The notes under the pieces: generated by a model
The model's database searches: none
The model's input: the letters and a program-made list of their open reading frames with translations, nothing else
Told to the model about the DNA's origin: nothing
Translations under genes and position numbers: made by a program
Part shown: positions 20,592-29,245 of the stretch, piece by piece
How the letters are laid out: each line of letters opens with the position of its first letter
Position numbering within the stretch: position 1 is the stretch's first letter
Source: Myxococcaceae bacterium
GTDB taxonomy: Bacteria; Myxococcota; Myxococcia; Myxococcales; Myxococcaceae
DNA: 64,000 nucleotides
NCBI GenBank assembly: GCA_016793095.1
Contig: JAEUJQ010000032.1
Coordinates: 124,001-188,000, forward strand
Direction of reading: 5' to 3'

Positions 20592-22403
20592 GTGTGCGGC
20601 ATCGCAGGTGTCATCTACCGAGACGGCGCATCCGCTGATGCAGGTGTGGTGCGCTCGATGGTTCGCACCCAGATCCATCGGGGACCCGACGGAGAGGGCG
20701 TGCACGTCTTCGACGGTGGTGGGCTGGGCCACTGCCGCCTCGCGGTCCTCGACCTCACAGCCGATGGGGCCCAGCCGATGAGTTCGGCCGACGGCACGGT
20801 GTGGATTGTCTTCAACGGAGAGATCTACAACTTCGTCGAACTTCGCACTCAACTCGAAGGACTCGGCCACCACTTTCGCTCTCGCACCGACACGGAGGTC
20901 ATCATTGAGGCCTGGCGGGCGTGGGGCGAGGCCAGCGTAGCAAAGCTCGACGGCATGTTCGCTTTCGCGCTTTGGGACAGCAGGAAGCGGCTGCTGCTTC
21001 TCGCAAGGGACCGGACTGGCAAGAAGCCGCTGTACGTCTATGAAGACGAGCACAAATTGGTTTTCGGGTCCGAAATCAAAGCCATCTTGGCACACCCAGA
21101 CATCAACACGCGCGAGTGGCCGGAGGCAGCCGCCCAGTTCCTCTCGCACGGGTACGTGCCAACACCGCATACGTTCTACGCCCAGATTCGTAAGGTGAAG
21201 CCATCGACCTTCGAGGTACTCGAGTTCGGCAAGCGCGAGACGCGGGAGCAACAGTATTGGGAGTTCCCGCTTGGCCGCGAACGGCGCGTGAAGACGGATG
21301 ACGACTGGCGCGAGGTCGAGCACGAGGTGCGTCGGCTGTTCTTCGCGGCGGTGAAGCGGCGCATGGTCGCCGATGTTCCAGTGGGCGCGTTCCTCTCAGG
21401 CGGAATCGACTCGTCGCTCGTGGTTGCGGCGATGGCGCAGCTGTCGTCGAAACCGATCAAGACGTTCAGCATCGGGTTCGAGGGGGCGCCGGCGTTCGAC
21501 GAGACGAAGTACGCACGCCTGGTGGCCTCGAGGTACGGCACCGATCACACGGAGTTCAAGGTCAGCCCTGAGTCGTTCTCGCTCGTCGACAAACTGGCAT
21601 GGCACTTCGACGAGCCGTTCGGCGATTCGAGCTGCATCCCCACGTACATCGTCTCGAAGCTGACGCGCGAGGCGGGCTGCACCGTGGCGCTGACCGGAGA
21701 CGGCGGCGACGAGGTGTTTGCCGGCTACTCACGGTTTGCCGCAGTGGTGGCCGCGGAGCGGGTGCCGCGCATGGTGCGTCGGCTGACGGGACTGCTCGCC
21801 GGGCTGGCGGACGAGCGACCAGGAGAGCGGCGGCCGTGGTGGCGTGCGCACCGCTTCGTGAGCCGGGCGTCGAGGGAGTTGCCGGAGCGGCTGCGAGCCT
21901 GGGTCTCGTATTTGTCGGACCACGAACTGGCGAAGCACATCCGCGCAGGCGGCGCTGGTGTGCCAGCGACCCTGGCCCTTGGTGAACGCTATTCGGCGCT
22001 CTCGGCGCAAGCGCGGGCGGCGGGCGCCGACCCGGTGAACGAGGCCCTGTTCATCAACGCGCGGACGTATCTCCTTGACGACCTGAACGTGAAGGTCGAC
22101 CGGGCGTCGATGGCCGCGAGCCTCGAGTGCCGCTCGCCGTTCCTCGACACGAAGCTGATGGAGCACGTGTTCACCCTGCCAGGGCACGCGAAGCTGCGGG
22201 GCCGATCGACGAAGGTGGCTTTGCGCCGCGCACTGGGCGACCTGCTCTTGAGCGAAACAGCGAATCGACCCAAGATGGGCTTTGGCGTCCCGCTGTCAGC
22301 ATGGCTAAAAGCGGATGTCTCGAACTTGGATCGTACGACCCGCGGCATGGAGGCTTGGGCTGATCTCCAGCTGAAGCGGTGGCTGAGCGAACGTGCAGCG
22401 TAG
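20592..22403 (+). CDS. asnB: Glutamine-hydrolysing asparagine synthase-type amidotransferase
   Basis: 603 residues. It starts with GTG encoding MCGIAG, so Cys2 becomes the N-terminal nucleophile of the class II glutaminase domain after Met removal. The C-terminal synthetase domain has the PP-loop FLSGGIDSSL near residue 270 and the ALTGDGGDEVFAGY motif. Members either make asparagine or, in surface-polysaccharide loci, amidate a sugar acid or donate ammonia. The position between methyltransferases and the nonulosonate operon, plus a second paralogue at 37648, favours sugar amidation, but this is inference. Confidence 0.88.
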   Translation: MCGIAGVIYRDGASADAGVVRSMVRTQIHRGPDGEGVHVFDGGGLGHCRLAVLDLTADGAQPMSSADGTVWIVFNGEIYNFVELRTQLEGLGHHFRSRTDTEVIIEAWRAWGEASVAKLDGMFAFALWDSRKRLLLLARDRTGKKPLYVYEDEHKLVFGSEIKAILAHPDINTREWPEAAAQFLSHGYVPTPHTFYAQIRKVKPSTFEVLEFGKRETREQQYWEFPLGRERRVKTDDDWREVEHEVRRLFFAAVKRRMVADVPVGAFLSGGIDSSLVVAAMAQLSSKPIKTFSIGFEGAPAFDETKYARLVASRYGTDHTEFKVSPESFSLVDKLAWHFDEPFGDSSCIPTYIVSKLTREAGCTVALTGDGGDEVFAGYSRFAAVVAAERVPRMVRRLTGLLAGLADERPGERRPWWRAHRFVSRASRELPERLRAWVSYLSDHELAKHIRAGGAGVPATLALGERYSALSAQARAAGADPVNEALFINARTYLLDDLNVKVDRASMAASLECRSPFLDTKLMEHVFTLPGHAKLRGRSTKVALRRALGDLLLSETANRPKMGFGVPLSAWLKADVSNLDRTTRGMEAWADLQLKRWLSERAA

Positions 22404-22497
22404 GTGAGGTCACTCAACGCACGGCCGAAATCAATCACTGTCATTGGTAGCCGGCGCGCCGGGCACGACCATTTGGAAACTCATCAACAGCATCTCA

Positions 22498-23262
22498 TCA
22501 ACCGAGATGCGGCCCTTCGGTGCTCTCAGTTGGCTTCTGTACGACACCCGCATTGAGCGACAGCAGCGCCGAGTCGTGCCCGACGACGTCGAGCACCTGC
22601 TGGAACGAGAGCTCGTCGGCGCGCGCACCGAGGCGGTCGAACACGGCGTGCAGGAACCGGTAGTCATCCACCGTGTCGAGCGTCCACCGGTGATGTGACA
22701 GGTCCTCGACCAGGGGGAGCGTCACCGAGAGACAGCGGAACGAGCTGGGCCTCCGGTAGATGTGTGCAGTGACGTGCTCGCGCTCGGCCGGGTCACTGGC
22801 ATCGCGGTGGGCTCTCTCGAGTGCCTCGCGACTCAGCACCTCGGTGTCCAGCCCGCGCGGGAGCTTTCGCTCCATCACGTTCGAGGCGTAGTCGGCCGAC
22901 GAATCGCCGAGGAACCGCTCGATAACCGTCGACGAGACCTCGACGTCGATCAGCGGACAGTCGGACGTCACCCGGACCACGACCTCAGCCTTCGTGGCCT
23001 CGGCTGCCAACGCGAACCGGCTCAGAACGTCCGTCTCGCTCCCGCGCACGACGCCGAAGCCAAGCCGCTGCCCCACCCGCTCGATGATCTCGTCCCCAGC
23101 CGTGTCGGACGTCGCGATCACCACGTCGGATACGTGCCGGAACCGCCGAACGCGCCGCAGACACCGCTCGAGCGCGGTCACTCCGCCGAGGTCGAGGAGC
23201 ACCTTCGCAGGCAGACGGCTCGACTTGAGCCGCGCCTGGACGACCACCACCACCCGCTTCAC
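22498..23262 (-). CDS. pseF: CMP-sugar cytidylyltransferase (PseF/SpsF family)
   Basis: 254 residues. The cytidylyltransferase start VVVVQARLKSSRLPAKVL has the QARxxSxRLPxK signature, followed by DVVIATSD, VVRVTSDCPLID (catalytic Asp region) and LPRGLDTEVL. The family transfers CMP from CTP to a nonulosonic acid. It is the last gene of a six-gene leftward operon, overlapping pseI-pseH by 4 bp, which makes CMP-pseudaminic acid synthase the best call. The fold is secure; the exact sugar follows from context. Confidence 0.8.
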   Translation of the reverse strand: MKRVVVVVQARLKSSRLPAKVLLDLGGVTALERCLRRVRRFRHVSDVVIATSDTAGDEIIERVGQRLGFGVVRGSETDVLSRFALAAEATKAEVVVRVTSDCPLIDVEVSSTVIERFLGDSSADYASNVMERKLPRGLDTEVLSREALERAHRDASDPAEREHVTAHIYRRPSSFRCLSVTLPLVEDLSHHRWTLDTVDDYRFLHAVFDRLGARADELSFQQVLDVVGHDSALLSLNAGVVQKPTESTEGPHLG

Positions 23263-24794
23263 GGCCCGTACCTCGCGACCCGGCGCTCGCAGCCGAGGAA
23301 CTCGCCCTCGGGCCGCTTCCGCTCGGCGAACCCGTAGTACCCGGCGCGCTTGAACGCCCGGAGACTGCGCTCGTTGGTCTTCCGCACTTCGGCGACGATC
23401 GTCACTGCGCCCAGCTCTCTCGCCGAGGCCTCCGCCGCGACGAGCAGCGCCGACGAGAGCCCCTTTCCACGCGCCTCGGGGGCGAGCGCGAACGACAGCT
23501 CCGCGGTGCCATCACGCACCAGATCGAGGCGGACCTGCCCGACCGCGCGCCCCTCGTGCTCGGCGATGTTCAGCCGCCGCTTCGGGTCGCCCAGCACGCG
23601 CGCAAGCCACTGCTGGTGAGCGGCGAGTTCGACCGGCGCCGTCGTCCTCGACTGGGACCGGGTCTCGGGGTCGTTCCGCCAGGCGAGGAGCGCGGCCGAG
23701 TCAGCCTCCGTCGCAGGCCGCAGCGACACCCGCTCGCCCTGCGCATTCGGACCGACCATCTCCCAGGAGAGGGGCTCCGCGGCCTTGAGGGCGCGACTGG
23801 CCGTCCGTCCGAGCACGGCCGGGAGGTGCTGCGGCGACAGGCCGTTCGACGGCCGCACGCTCCGCACGTCGTCGCAGGTCAACACCTGACCCGCCGCGAC
23901 ATCGCGAGCCACGAAGAGCGACCGGCGGAACGCGAGGCTGGGCTGCTCCTCCGCCGACGGCCCGAACCGGGGCCTGCCGAGCGCGGCTTCACAGGTGCGC
24001 ACCTCATCGACCAGCCTCCGGAAGTCGGCCGGCTCGAGCGAGAAGAAGGCGTCGGGCCCTCCCCACGAGCGATCGACGATGAAGTGCTTCTCGATGAAGC
24101 GCGCCCCGAGGGAGACGGCGGTGATCGCCGCCACGTTGTCCCGCGTGTGATCCGAGAGGCCGATCACCACACCGAGGCCGCGGAGGATCTCGAGGCTCCT
24201 CAGGTCCATCGAGCGCGGATCCGCAGGGTACGCCGACGTGCAGCGGAGGACGGCGATGTCGCGGTTGCCCACCTCGTGGCACACCCGCACCGCCGCCTCG
24301 ACCTCGGCCAGCGACGCCATGCCGCTCGAGATGATCATGGGCTTGCCGTGCCGGGCCATCGCCTCGACGAGCGCGAGATCGGGGACCTCGAACGAGGCCA
24401 CCTTCCACGCCGGCACGTTCAAGTCCGCGAGGAACTGCACCGCGGTCGCGTCGAACGGCGTCGAGAAGCAGGCGAGCCCGAGCTCTGCGGCCGCCTTCAT
24501 CAGCCGCTCGTGCCACTCCCACGGCGTCATCGCCTCGGCGTAGAGGTCGTGCAGGGTGCGGCCGGCCCAGACGTTCTTCGTCTTCACCACGAACGGTGGC
24601 GCGTCACTCTTCAGCGTCAAGGTGTCGGGCGTGTACGTCTGGAGCTTGATCGCGTCGGCGCCAGCCTTCGCCGCGGCTTCGACCGTCTGCAGCGCCTTGT
24701 CGAGGCTCTGCCCATGGTTCGCCGACAGCTCCGCGACGAAGTACACGGGGGCGTCGTCAGCGACGCGTTTCGAACCGATGTTGAAGCCCGGCAT
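23259..24794 (-). CDS. pseI: Pseudaminic acid synthase fused to a GNAT acetyltransferase
   Basis: 511 residues. Residues 1-290 are a NeuB/PseI-type TIM barrel: FVAELSANHGQSL, AIKLQTYTPDTL, SSGMASLAEV, GLSDHT (214-217), ARFIEKHF. It condenses PEP with a 6-deoxy-diacetamido-hexose. Residues 292-348 are an SAF/antifreeze-like domain. Residues 354-508 are a GNAT domain with the RGKGLSSALL acetyl-CoA loop, the usual separate PseH N-acetyltransferase, here fused to the synthase. Synthases of the family are normally about 340-350 residues, so the extra part is clear. Start ATG 24794 overlaps the pseG stop by 1 bp. Confidence 0.85.
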   Translation of the reverse strand: MPGFNIGSKRVADDAPVYFVAELSANHGQSLDKALQTVEAAAKAGADAIKLQTYTPDTLTLKSDAPPFVVKTKNVWAGRTLHDLYAEAMTPWEWHERLMKAAAELGLACFSTPFDATAVQFLADLNVPAWKVASFEVPDLALVEAMARHGKPMIISSGMASLAEVEAAVRVCHEVGNRDIAVLRCTSAYPADPRSMDLRSLEILRGLGVVIGLSDHTRDNVAAITAVSLGARFIEKHFIVDRSWGGPDAFFSLEPADFRRLVDEVRTCEAALGRPRFGPSAEEQPSLAFRRSLFVARDVAAGQVLTCDDVRSVRPSNGLSPQHLPAVLGRTASRALKAAEPLSWEMVGPNAQGERVSLRPATEADSAALLAWRNDPETRSQSRTTAPVELAAHQQWLARVLGDPKRRLNIAEHEGRAVGQVRLDLVRDGTAELSFALAPEARGKGLSSALLVAAEASARELGAVTIVAEVRKTNERSLRAFKRAGYYGFAERKRPEGEFLGCERRVARYGP

Positions 24795-25807
24795 CAGACG
24801 ACCTCCAAGAGTGTCTCCACCACTCGATCAGCGCCAGCACCATCGACGATCGCGCGCGCCGAGTCGATGAGGCTTCGACGTCGCGTCGGCGACCGCGCGA
24901 GCGCCTCGAGCCGCTCGATCCAGAAGTCCGGCGATCCGGTCACCCGTGCGTCCCCGAGGTACTCGACCGCGCCAAGCTCGGCGAGTCGTTCCGCGAGCTG
25001 CACCTGGTTGTCGGCCACCGCGACCACCGCGCTCGGGACATTGAGGAGCGCGAGCTCCCAGACCGTCCCTCCGGCGCCGGCAAAGGCGAGCTGGCAGCGC
25101 AGCGCGAAGTCCGAGAACCGGTTCGTGTTGAACACGAGCTCGATCTCGGGTGCCACGCGCTCGTACTCGGCGAGGCGCGGGTTGGCCCCGCCGACCAGAA
25201 CGCACAGGGAGAATGAGGGCCGATCGGTGTATCGAAGCAGCCGGCCGGTCAGGTCCAGGGGATCGGCGCCGCCGAGTGTGACGAGGCAGCGCTCGACCGG
25301 CCCGTCGTTGGAGTTCGCGCGCCGTGCGCCTTCGAGGATCTCCTTGCGAATGAGCGCATACCTCGGGCCGAGCAGGAGCCTCGTCTGCGGCCCGCGGCGC
25401 GGGTACTGCGAGTCGCTGGCGTGGACGTTCTGATTGAGGACCAACGCGGAGAGGTACTCGCCGTTCTCTCCGTTGTCGTCGACGACCATGAGGGGCACGC
25501 CGCTCGCGATGATCGGTCGCTGGAACTCGACGCCGAAGCCGTAACCGTCGGCCACCACGACGCACGCCCCGAGACGCCTGGCCGTCGACGCGGTCCACTC
25601 ACCATCAGGTTGATCGCCCGGCCGGTCGACGACCGAGCCACCGAGCGCCGCAACTCTGGGGACGAAGGCAGGAGGGACAGCGCCGGCGACGACGAAGCGG
25701 CCGTTCCGTGCCCCCCACGCCTCCGCGAGCGCGAGCATGCGCATGAGGTGACCGGTGCCGAGGGTCGGGCCCGCGTCGGCGCGGATGAGGAGCACCCTCT
25801 GCGTCAC
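24794..25807 (-). CDS. pseG: PseG-type UDP-sugar hydrolase
   Basis: 337 residues with a GT-B, MurG-like fold. The N-terminal LLIRADAGPTLGTGHLMRML carries the catalytic His20 in the GxGHxxR motif. The C-terminal half has LVTLGGADP and FAGAGGTVWELALLNVP, the UDP-binding loop. PseG removes UDP from UDP-2,4-diacetamido-2,4,6-trideoxy-L-altrose without epimerisation, unlike the NeuC/LegG enzymes of the sialic and legionaminic routes. Its presence is the strongest sign that the operon makes pseudaminic acid. It overlaps pseC by 4 bp. Confidence 0.85.
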   Translation of the reverse strand: MTQRVLLIRADAGPTLGTGHLMRMLALAEAWGARNGRFVVAGAVPPAFVPRVAALGGSVVDRPGDQPDGEWTASTARRLGACVVVADGYGFGVEFQRPIIASGVPLMVVDDNGENGEYLSALVLNQNVHASDSQYPRRGPQTRLLLGPRYALIRKEILEGARRANSNDGPVERCLVTLGGADPLDLTGRLLRYTDRPSFSLCVLVGGANPRLAEYERVAPEIELVFNTNRFSDFALRCQLAFAGAGGTVWELALLNVPSAVVAVADNQVQLAERLAELGAVEYLGDARVTGSPDFWIERLEALARSPTRRRSLIDSARAIVDGAGADRVVETLLEVV

Positions 25808-27012
25808 GACGTCTTCTGGAGGACCGACCCGACCGCGTCCACGACCCGATCGACGTCTCCATCCGTCATGCCGGGGAACATCGGCAGGCTCAGACAGCCG
25901 GCGTAGTAGGTGTCTGCCCCGGGGAACTCGCCCTGGGAGAGCCCGGCCGTCACGAAGTCGGGCTGCCGGTGCACGGGAATGTAGTGGACCTGCGGGCCTA
26001 CGCCGCGCTCCCGCAGACCGTCGTAGAGCGCCCTGCGTCGCGCCGCGACCTGCGTGAGCGTCTCCCCGGCTCGTTGGACGAGGCCGATGACGTACAGGTG
26101 GTACGACGAAACGGTCGCTGGCGGCTGCCCGAGCGGACGAAGCGCCGAGCTGAAACCCGCCTCACTGAAGGCCCGGTCATAGCGTGCGGCGATGGCGCGG
26201 CGGCGAGCGACGAAGCGCCCCAGCTTCTTCGCTTGCGAGAGGCCGAGCGCGCACTGCAGGTCCGTGAGCCGATAGTGGAAGCCGAGCGACTGCTGCTCGT
26301 AGTACCAGGGCCCGTCGACCTGCTTCAGCTTCGCGGGGTCCTTCGTGATGCCGTGCGTGCGCAGCTCGAGCAACGTCCGGTATGCGCCCTCGTCGTTGGT
26401 GCAGATCGCCCCACCTTCGCCGGTGGTGATGTGCTTCACCGGGTGGAAGGAGAGGATCGCGAACTGGGTGTGGGTGCAGCTCGCCGCGCGGCGGGTCGCG
26501 CCATCCCGCGCCGTGTAGGTCGCGCCGAGCGAGTGCGCCGCGTCTTCGATGACGGCCGCGCCAACGGAGTCGGCGATGGCCCGCACGCCTTCGAGGTCGG
26601 CGGCCGAACCCGAGAAGTCGACCGGCACGATGACCTTCGGGGGCTTCCCCTGCCCCTTCAGCTCGGCGACGACCTTCCGGAGCGCCTCGAGGGAGATGTG
26701 GCCCGTTCGAGGATCGACGTCGACGAGCCTCGGTGAGCCACCGGCGTAGCGGATACAGTTCGCGGAGGCGACGAAGGTCACGTCGGAGGTGACGCCGGTG
26801 TCGCCGCTGCGGACTCCGGCGGCGAGCGCGGCGAGGTGCAGGGCCGCGGTGCCCGAAGACACGGCCACGGCGTAGCGCGCGCCGGTGAGCTCGCAGAGGG
26901 CCTCTTCGAACCTCGCGACGGTCGGCCCCTGCGTGAGCCAGTCACTGCGGAGCTGTTCGACGACGGCGGCGATGTCGTCCTCTTCGATGAGCTGTCGGCC
27001 GTACGGAATCAT
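25804..27012 (-). CDS. pseC: PseC-type PLP sugar 4-aminotransferase
   Basis: 402 residues of the DegT/DnrJ/EryC1/StrS family. The PLP-binding Lys193 is in FHPVKHITTGEGG, preceded by IEDAAHSLGA and SSGTAALHLAA. The QQSLGFHYRLTDLQCALG segment is typical of the UDP-4-keto-6-deoxy-altrose aminotransferase PseC. It would transfer an amino group from glutamate to C4 of the keto sugar made by the two SDR enzymes upstream. There is a 9-bp gap to the SDR gene upstream and a 4-bp overlap with pseG. Confidence 0.88.
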   Translation of the reverse strand: MIPYGRQLIEEDDIAAVVEQLRSDWLTQGPTVARFEEALCELTGARYAVAVSSGTAALHLAALAAGVRSGDTGVTSDVTFVASANCIRYAGGSPRLVDVDPRTGHISLEALRKVVAELKGQGKPPKVIVPVDFSGSAADLEGVRAIADSVGAAVIEDAAHSLGATYTARDGATRRAASCTHTQFAILSFHPVKHITTGEGGAICTNDEGAYRTLLELRTHGITKDPAKLKQVDGPWYYEQQSLGFHYRLTDLQCALGLSQAKKLGRFVARRRAIAARYDRAFSEAGFSSALRPLGQPPATVSSYHLYVIGLVQRAGETLTQVAARRRALYDGLRERGVGPQVHYIPVHRQPDFVTAGLSQGEFPGADTYYAGCLSLPMFPGMTDGDVDRVVDAVGSVLQKTS

Positions 27013-27021
27013 GGCCCGTCT

Positions 27022-28044
27022 TCACCACGCCCAACGGTTGTTCGCCAGCCACGCCCGGGTCTTCGAGACGCCCTCTTCCAGGCTCGTGCGCGGTGTCCAG
27101 CCGATGAGCTCCTTCGCCAGGCTCGCGTCGCAGCAGAGCTTCATGATCTCGGCCTGCGGATGATCGTGCGCCACGCGATCGACCCGGTTGCCCGGAGAGC
27201 AACACAGGGCCGCGAGCTGGTTGACGGAGACGTCGCGGCTGGTCCCGGCGTTGACGACCCTGCCCTCGGTCTTCTCCGACTGGGCTGCGCGGACGACGAA
27301 CTCCGCGCAGTCCTCGACGTAGAGCAGGTCGCGCGTCTGCTCACCGGAGCCCTTCACGAGCAACGGCTCGTTCGAGAGGTCTCGCTTCAAGAAGATGGAG
27401 ACGACACCGCCCTCGGAGTTCGACTTCTGGAACGGACCGTACGTGTTGAAGGGCCGCACCACCGTCACCGGCATCCGGTACGAGTGGAAGTACGACAGCG
27501 CCAGCATGTCGGCGCCGATCTTCGCGGCGGCGTACGGCGAGGCGGGCCGGTACGGGTGGGTCTCCTTGATCGCCTGCCCGCCTGCGAGGTCGTAGACCAT
27601 GCAGGTGGACATCACCGCGACGCGCGGGCTGCGGACCTTGAGCTTCGGGACGTCACGGTCGAAGTCGAAGTGCTTCGCGTCGAGGTCGAGCCCGTTCTGG
27701 GCGAAGTACTGGCGCCGGCACGCCTCGAGCACGCGGAAGGTGCCGATGGCGTCGTTTCGGAAGGTCGGCTCGGGATCGTCGATGGACTTCTGCACGTGAA
27801 TCGACGCGCCGAGGTGCAGCACGAGGTCCCACGGTTGCTTGAAGAGCGACTCGAGGACATCGGAGCGAGTGAGGTCACCGGTGACGAGGCCCTTGAAGCC
27901 CTTCGCGCCCTCGAGCTCGGCCAGGTTCTGCTTCCGGCCGTTCGAGAGATCGTCGAGCGCGGTGACCTCGTGCCCGTCCTGAAGCAGCCGTGCCACCACC
28001 CAGCGTCCGATGAAGCCAGCTCCTCCGGTGACGAGACACCTCAC
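27022..28044 (-). CDS. Extended SDR, candidate second dehydratase step (Pal-like)
   Basis: 340 residues. The N-terminal VTGGAGFIGRW motif binds NAD(P). The catalytic set is intact: Ser146/Thr147 in MSTCMVYD, with Tyr171 and Lys175 in SPYAAAK. It looks like a UDP-glucose-4-epimerase-type SDR and is not homologous to PseC, PseG or PseH. Standard pse operons have no such gene between the dehydratase and the aminotransferase. In Bacillus thuringiensis an SDR called Pal completes conversion of a 5,6-ene intermediate to UDP-4-keto-6-deoxy-L-AltNAc, and this gene occupies that pathway position. It overlaps the upstream dehydratase by 4 bp. The SDR fold is certain; the Pal-like role is inferred. Confidence 0.7.
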   Translation of the reverse strand: MRCLVTGGAGFIGRWVVARLLQDGHEVTALDDLSNGRKQNLAELEGAKGFKGLVTGDLTRSDVLESLFKQPWDLVLHLGASIHVQKSIDDPEPTFRNDAIGTFRVLEACRRQYFAQNGLDLDAKHFDFDRDVPKLKVRSPRVAVMSTCMVYDLAGGQAIKETHPYRPASPYAAAKIGADMLALSYFHSYRMPVTVVRPFNTYGPFQKSNSEGGVVSIFLKRDLSNEPLLVKGSGEQTRDLLYVEDCAEFVVRAAQSEKTEGRVVNAGTSRDVSVNQLAALCCSPGNRVDRVAHDHPQAEIMKLCCDASLAKELIGWTPRTSLEEGVSKTRAWLANNRWAW

Positions 28045-29087
28045 GGCAGCAGCCCTCCGTTCTGGAGAAAGGGTTCAACGACGCGGTGCGTGCGCAGGTA
28101 CTCGACGATCTCGTCGCGAGACATCAGCTGGTCCTTGCCCGAGTGCCACTCACGCACGACCGGGCGCGCACCGGCGAGGGTCTCAGGCGTCGCGCCGCCA
28201 TAGGCCGCTGCGTTCGGCGAGAGCACGACGAGGAGCCGCTCGAGCTCGAGCGTGCGCGACATCTCGTCGGTGGAGATCAGCTCCTCGAAGAGCTTCTCGC
28301 CGGGTCTCGCGCCGATGAAGTCCAGCCTCGGCTCGCCCTTGCCCTTCAGGATCGTCCACATGGCGTGGGCAAGGTCGAGCACCTTGAGCGCCTTCATCTT
28401 GGTGACGAAGACCTCCCCGCCCTTGAGCTGCGAGCCCGCCTCGATGACGAGCGAAGCGGCCTCGGGCACGGTCATGATGTAGCGGGTCATGCCAGCGTCG
28501 GTGAGCGTGACGGGCTCGCCACGGAGCATCTGGCCGGCGAAGATCGGCACCACCGAGCCGCGCGAGCCGATGACGTTCCCGAAGCGAACGGCGCCGAACC
28601 GGGTTCGATGGGTCCCACGGATCTCGTTCGCCGCCGCGACGAGACGCTCGCCCATCATCTTCGAGGCGCCCATCACGTTCGTCGGGTTCACGGCCTTGTC
28701 GGAGGAGGTGAAGACGACCCGCTCGACGTTGGCGTCCAGGGCGGCCCGGATGATGTTGTTTAGGCCGACCAGGTTCGTTTGAACCACCTCGAACGGGTTG
28801 TACTCGCCCAGGCCGACGTGCTTCAGGGCCGCGGTGTGGAAGACGACGTCAACCCCGTTCATCGCGAACCGAAGTCGATCTATGTCGCGGACATCGCCAA
28901 CGAAGGGTGCAATCCGGCCTCGCGACCGCAGCCGCTCATGGAGGAAGAACAGCTCATTCTCGGAGTGGTCGAGGCACCGTAGCGCCCTTACCTGCTCCGA
29001 GAGCACCTCGCTGAGAGCTGACCCGATGGTCCCGCCCGCTCCGGTCACAAGAACGACCTTGCCCTTCAGGTACGCCGACGAATCCAT
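28041..29087 (-). CDS. UDP-GlcNAc 4,6-dehydratase-type SDR with an S-M-K active site
   Basis: 348 residues from ATG 29087, chosen because AAGGGA precedes it; an in-frame GTG at 29126 has no such site. NAD motif VLVTGAGGTIGSA, then VFHTAALKHVGL and FTSSDKAVNPTNVMGASK, typical of the FlaA1/PseB/WbpM/CapD family. The usual catalytic Tyr is replaced by Met139, with Lys143 retained, as in WbpM-like and TunA/Pen-like enzymes; PseB/FlaA1 keep Tyr. The likely substrate is UDP-GlcNAc. It is the first gene of the nonulosonate operon, so its promoter should lie in the divergent gap 29088-29245. Confidence 0.78.
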   Translation of the reverse strand: MDSSAYLKGKVVLVTGAGGTIGSALSEVLSEQVRALRCLDHSENELFFLHERLRSRGRIAPFVGDVRDIDRLRFAMNGVDVVFHTAALKHVGLGEYNPFEVVQTNLVGLNNIIRAALDANVERVVFTSSDKAVNPTNVMGASKMMGERLVAAANEIRGTHRTRFGAVRFGNVIGSRGSVVPIFAGQMLRGEPVTLTDAGMTRYIMTVPEAASLVIEAGSQLKGGEVFVTKMKALKVLDLAHAMWTILKGKGEPRLDFIGARPGEKLFEELISTDEMSRTLELERLLVVLSPNAAAYGGATPETLAGARPVVREWHSGKDQLMSRDEIVEYLRTHRVVEPFLQNGGLLP

Positions 29088-29245
29088 GTGAATCCCTTGG
29101 TCCCCCGAGCCCCAACTCGCGTTCACGCGTGTAGCAGCGGACCTGGCCGGTGTCTCGGGTCGCCGAATCCGGACGGGGTTCTTGAGTACTATGGGGCTTG
29201 GTCGAACGGAATTGGGCAGGTAAGCGCCTCACAGGCACCGCAACG

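Noticed and set aside
22404-22497. Possible C-terminal extension of the pseF gene in another frame
   Set aside because: The main frame ends with a normal stop at 22498, and the extra reading has no conserved segment.
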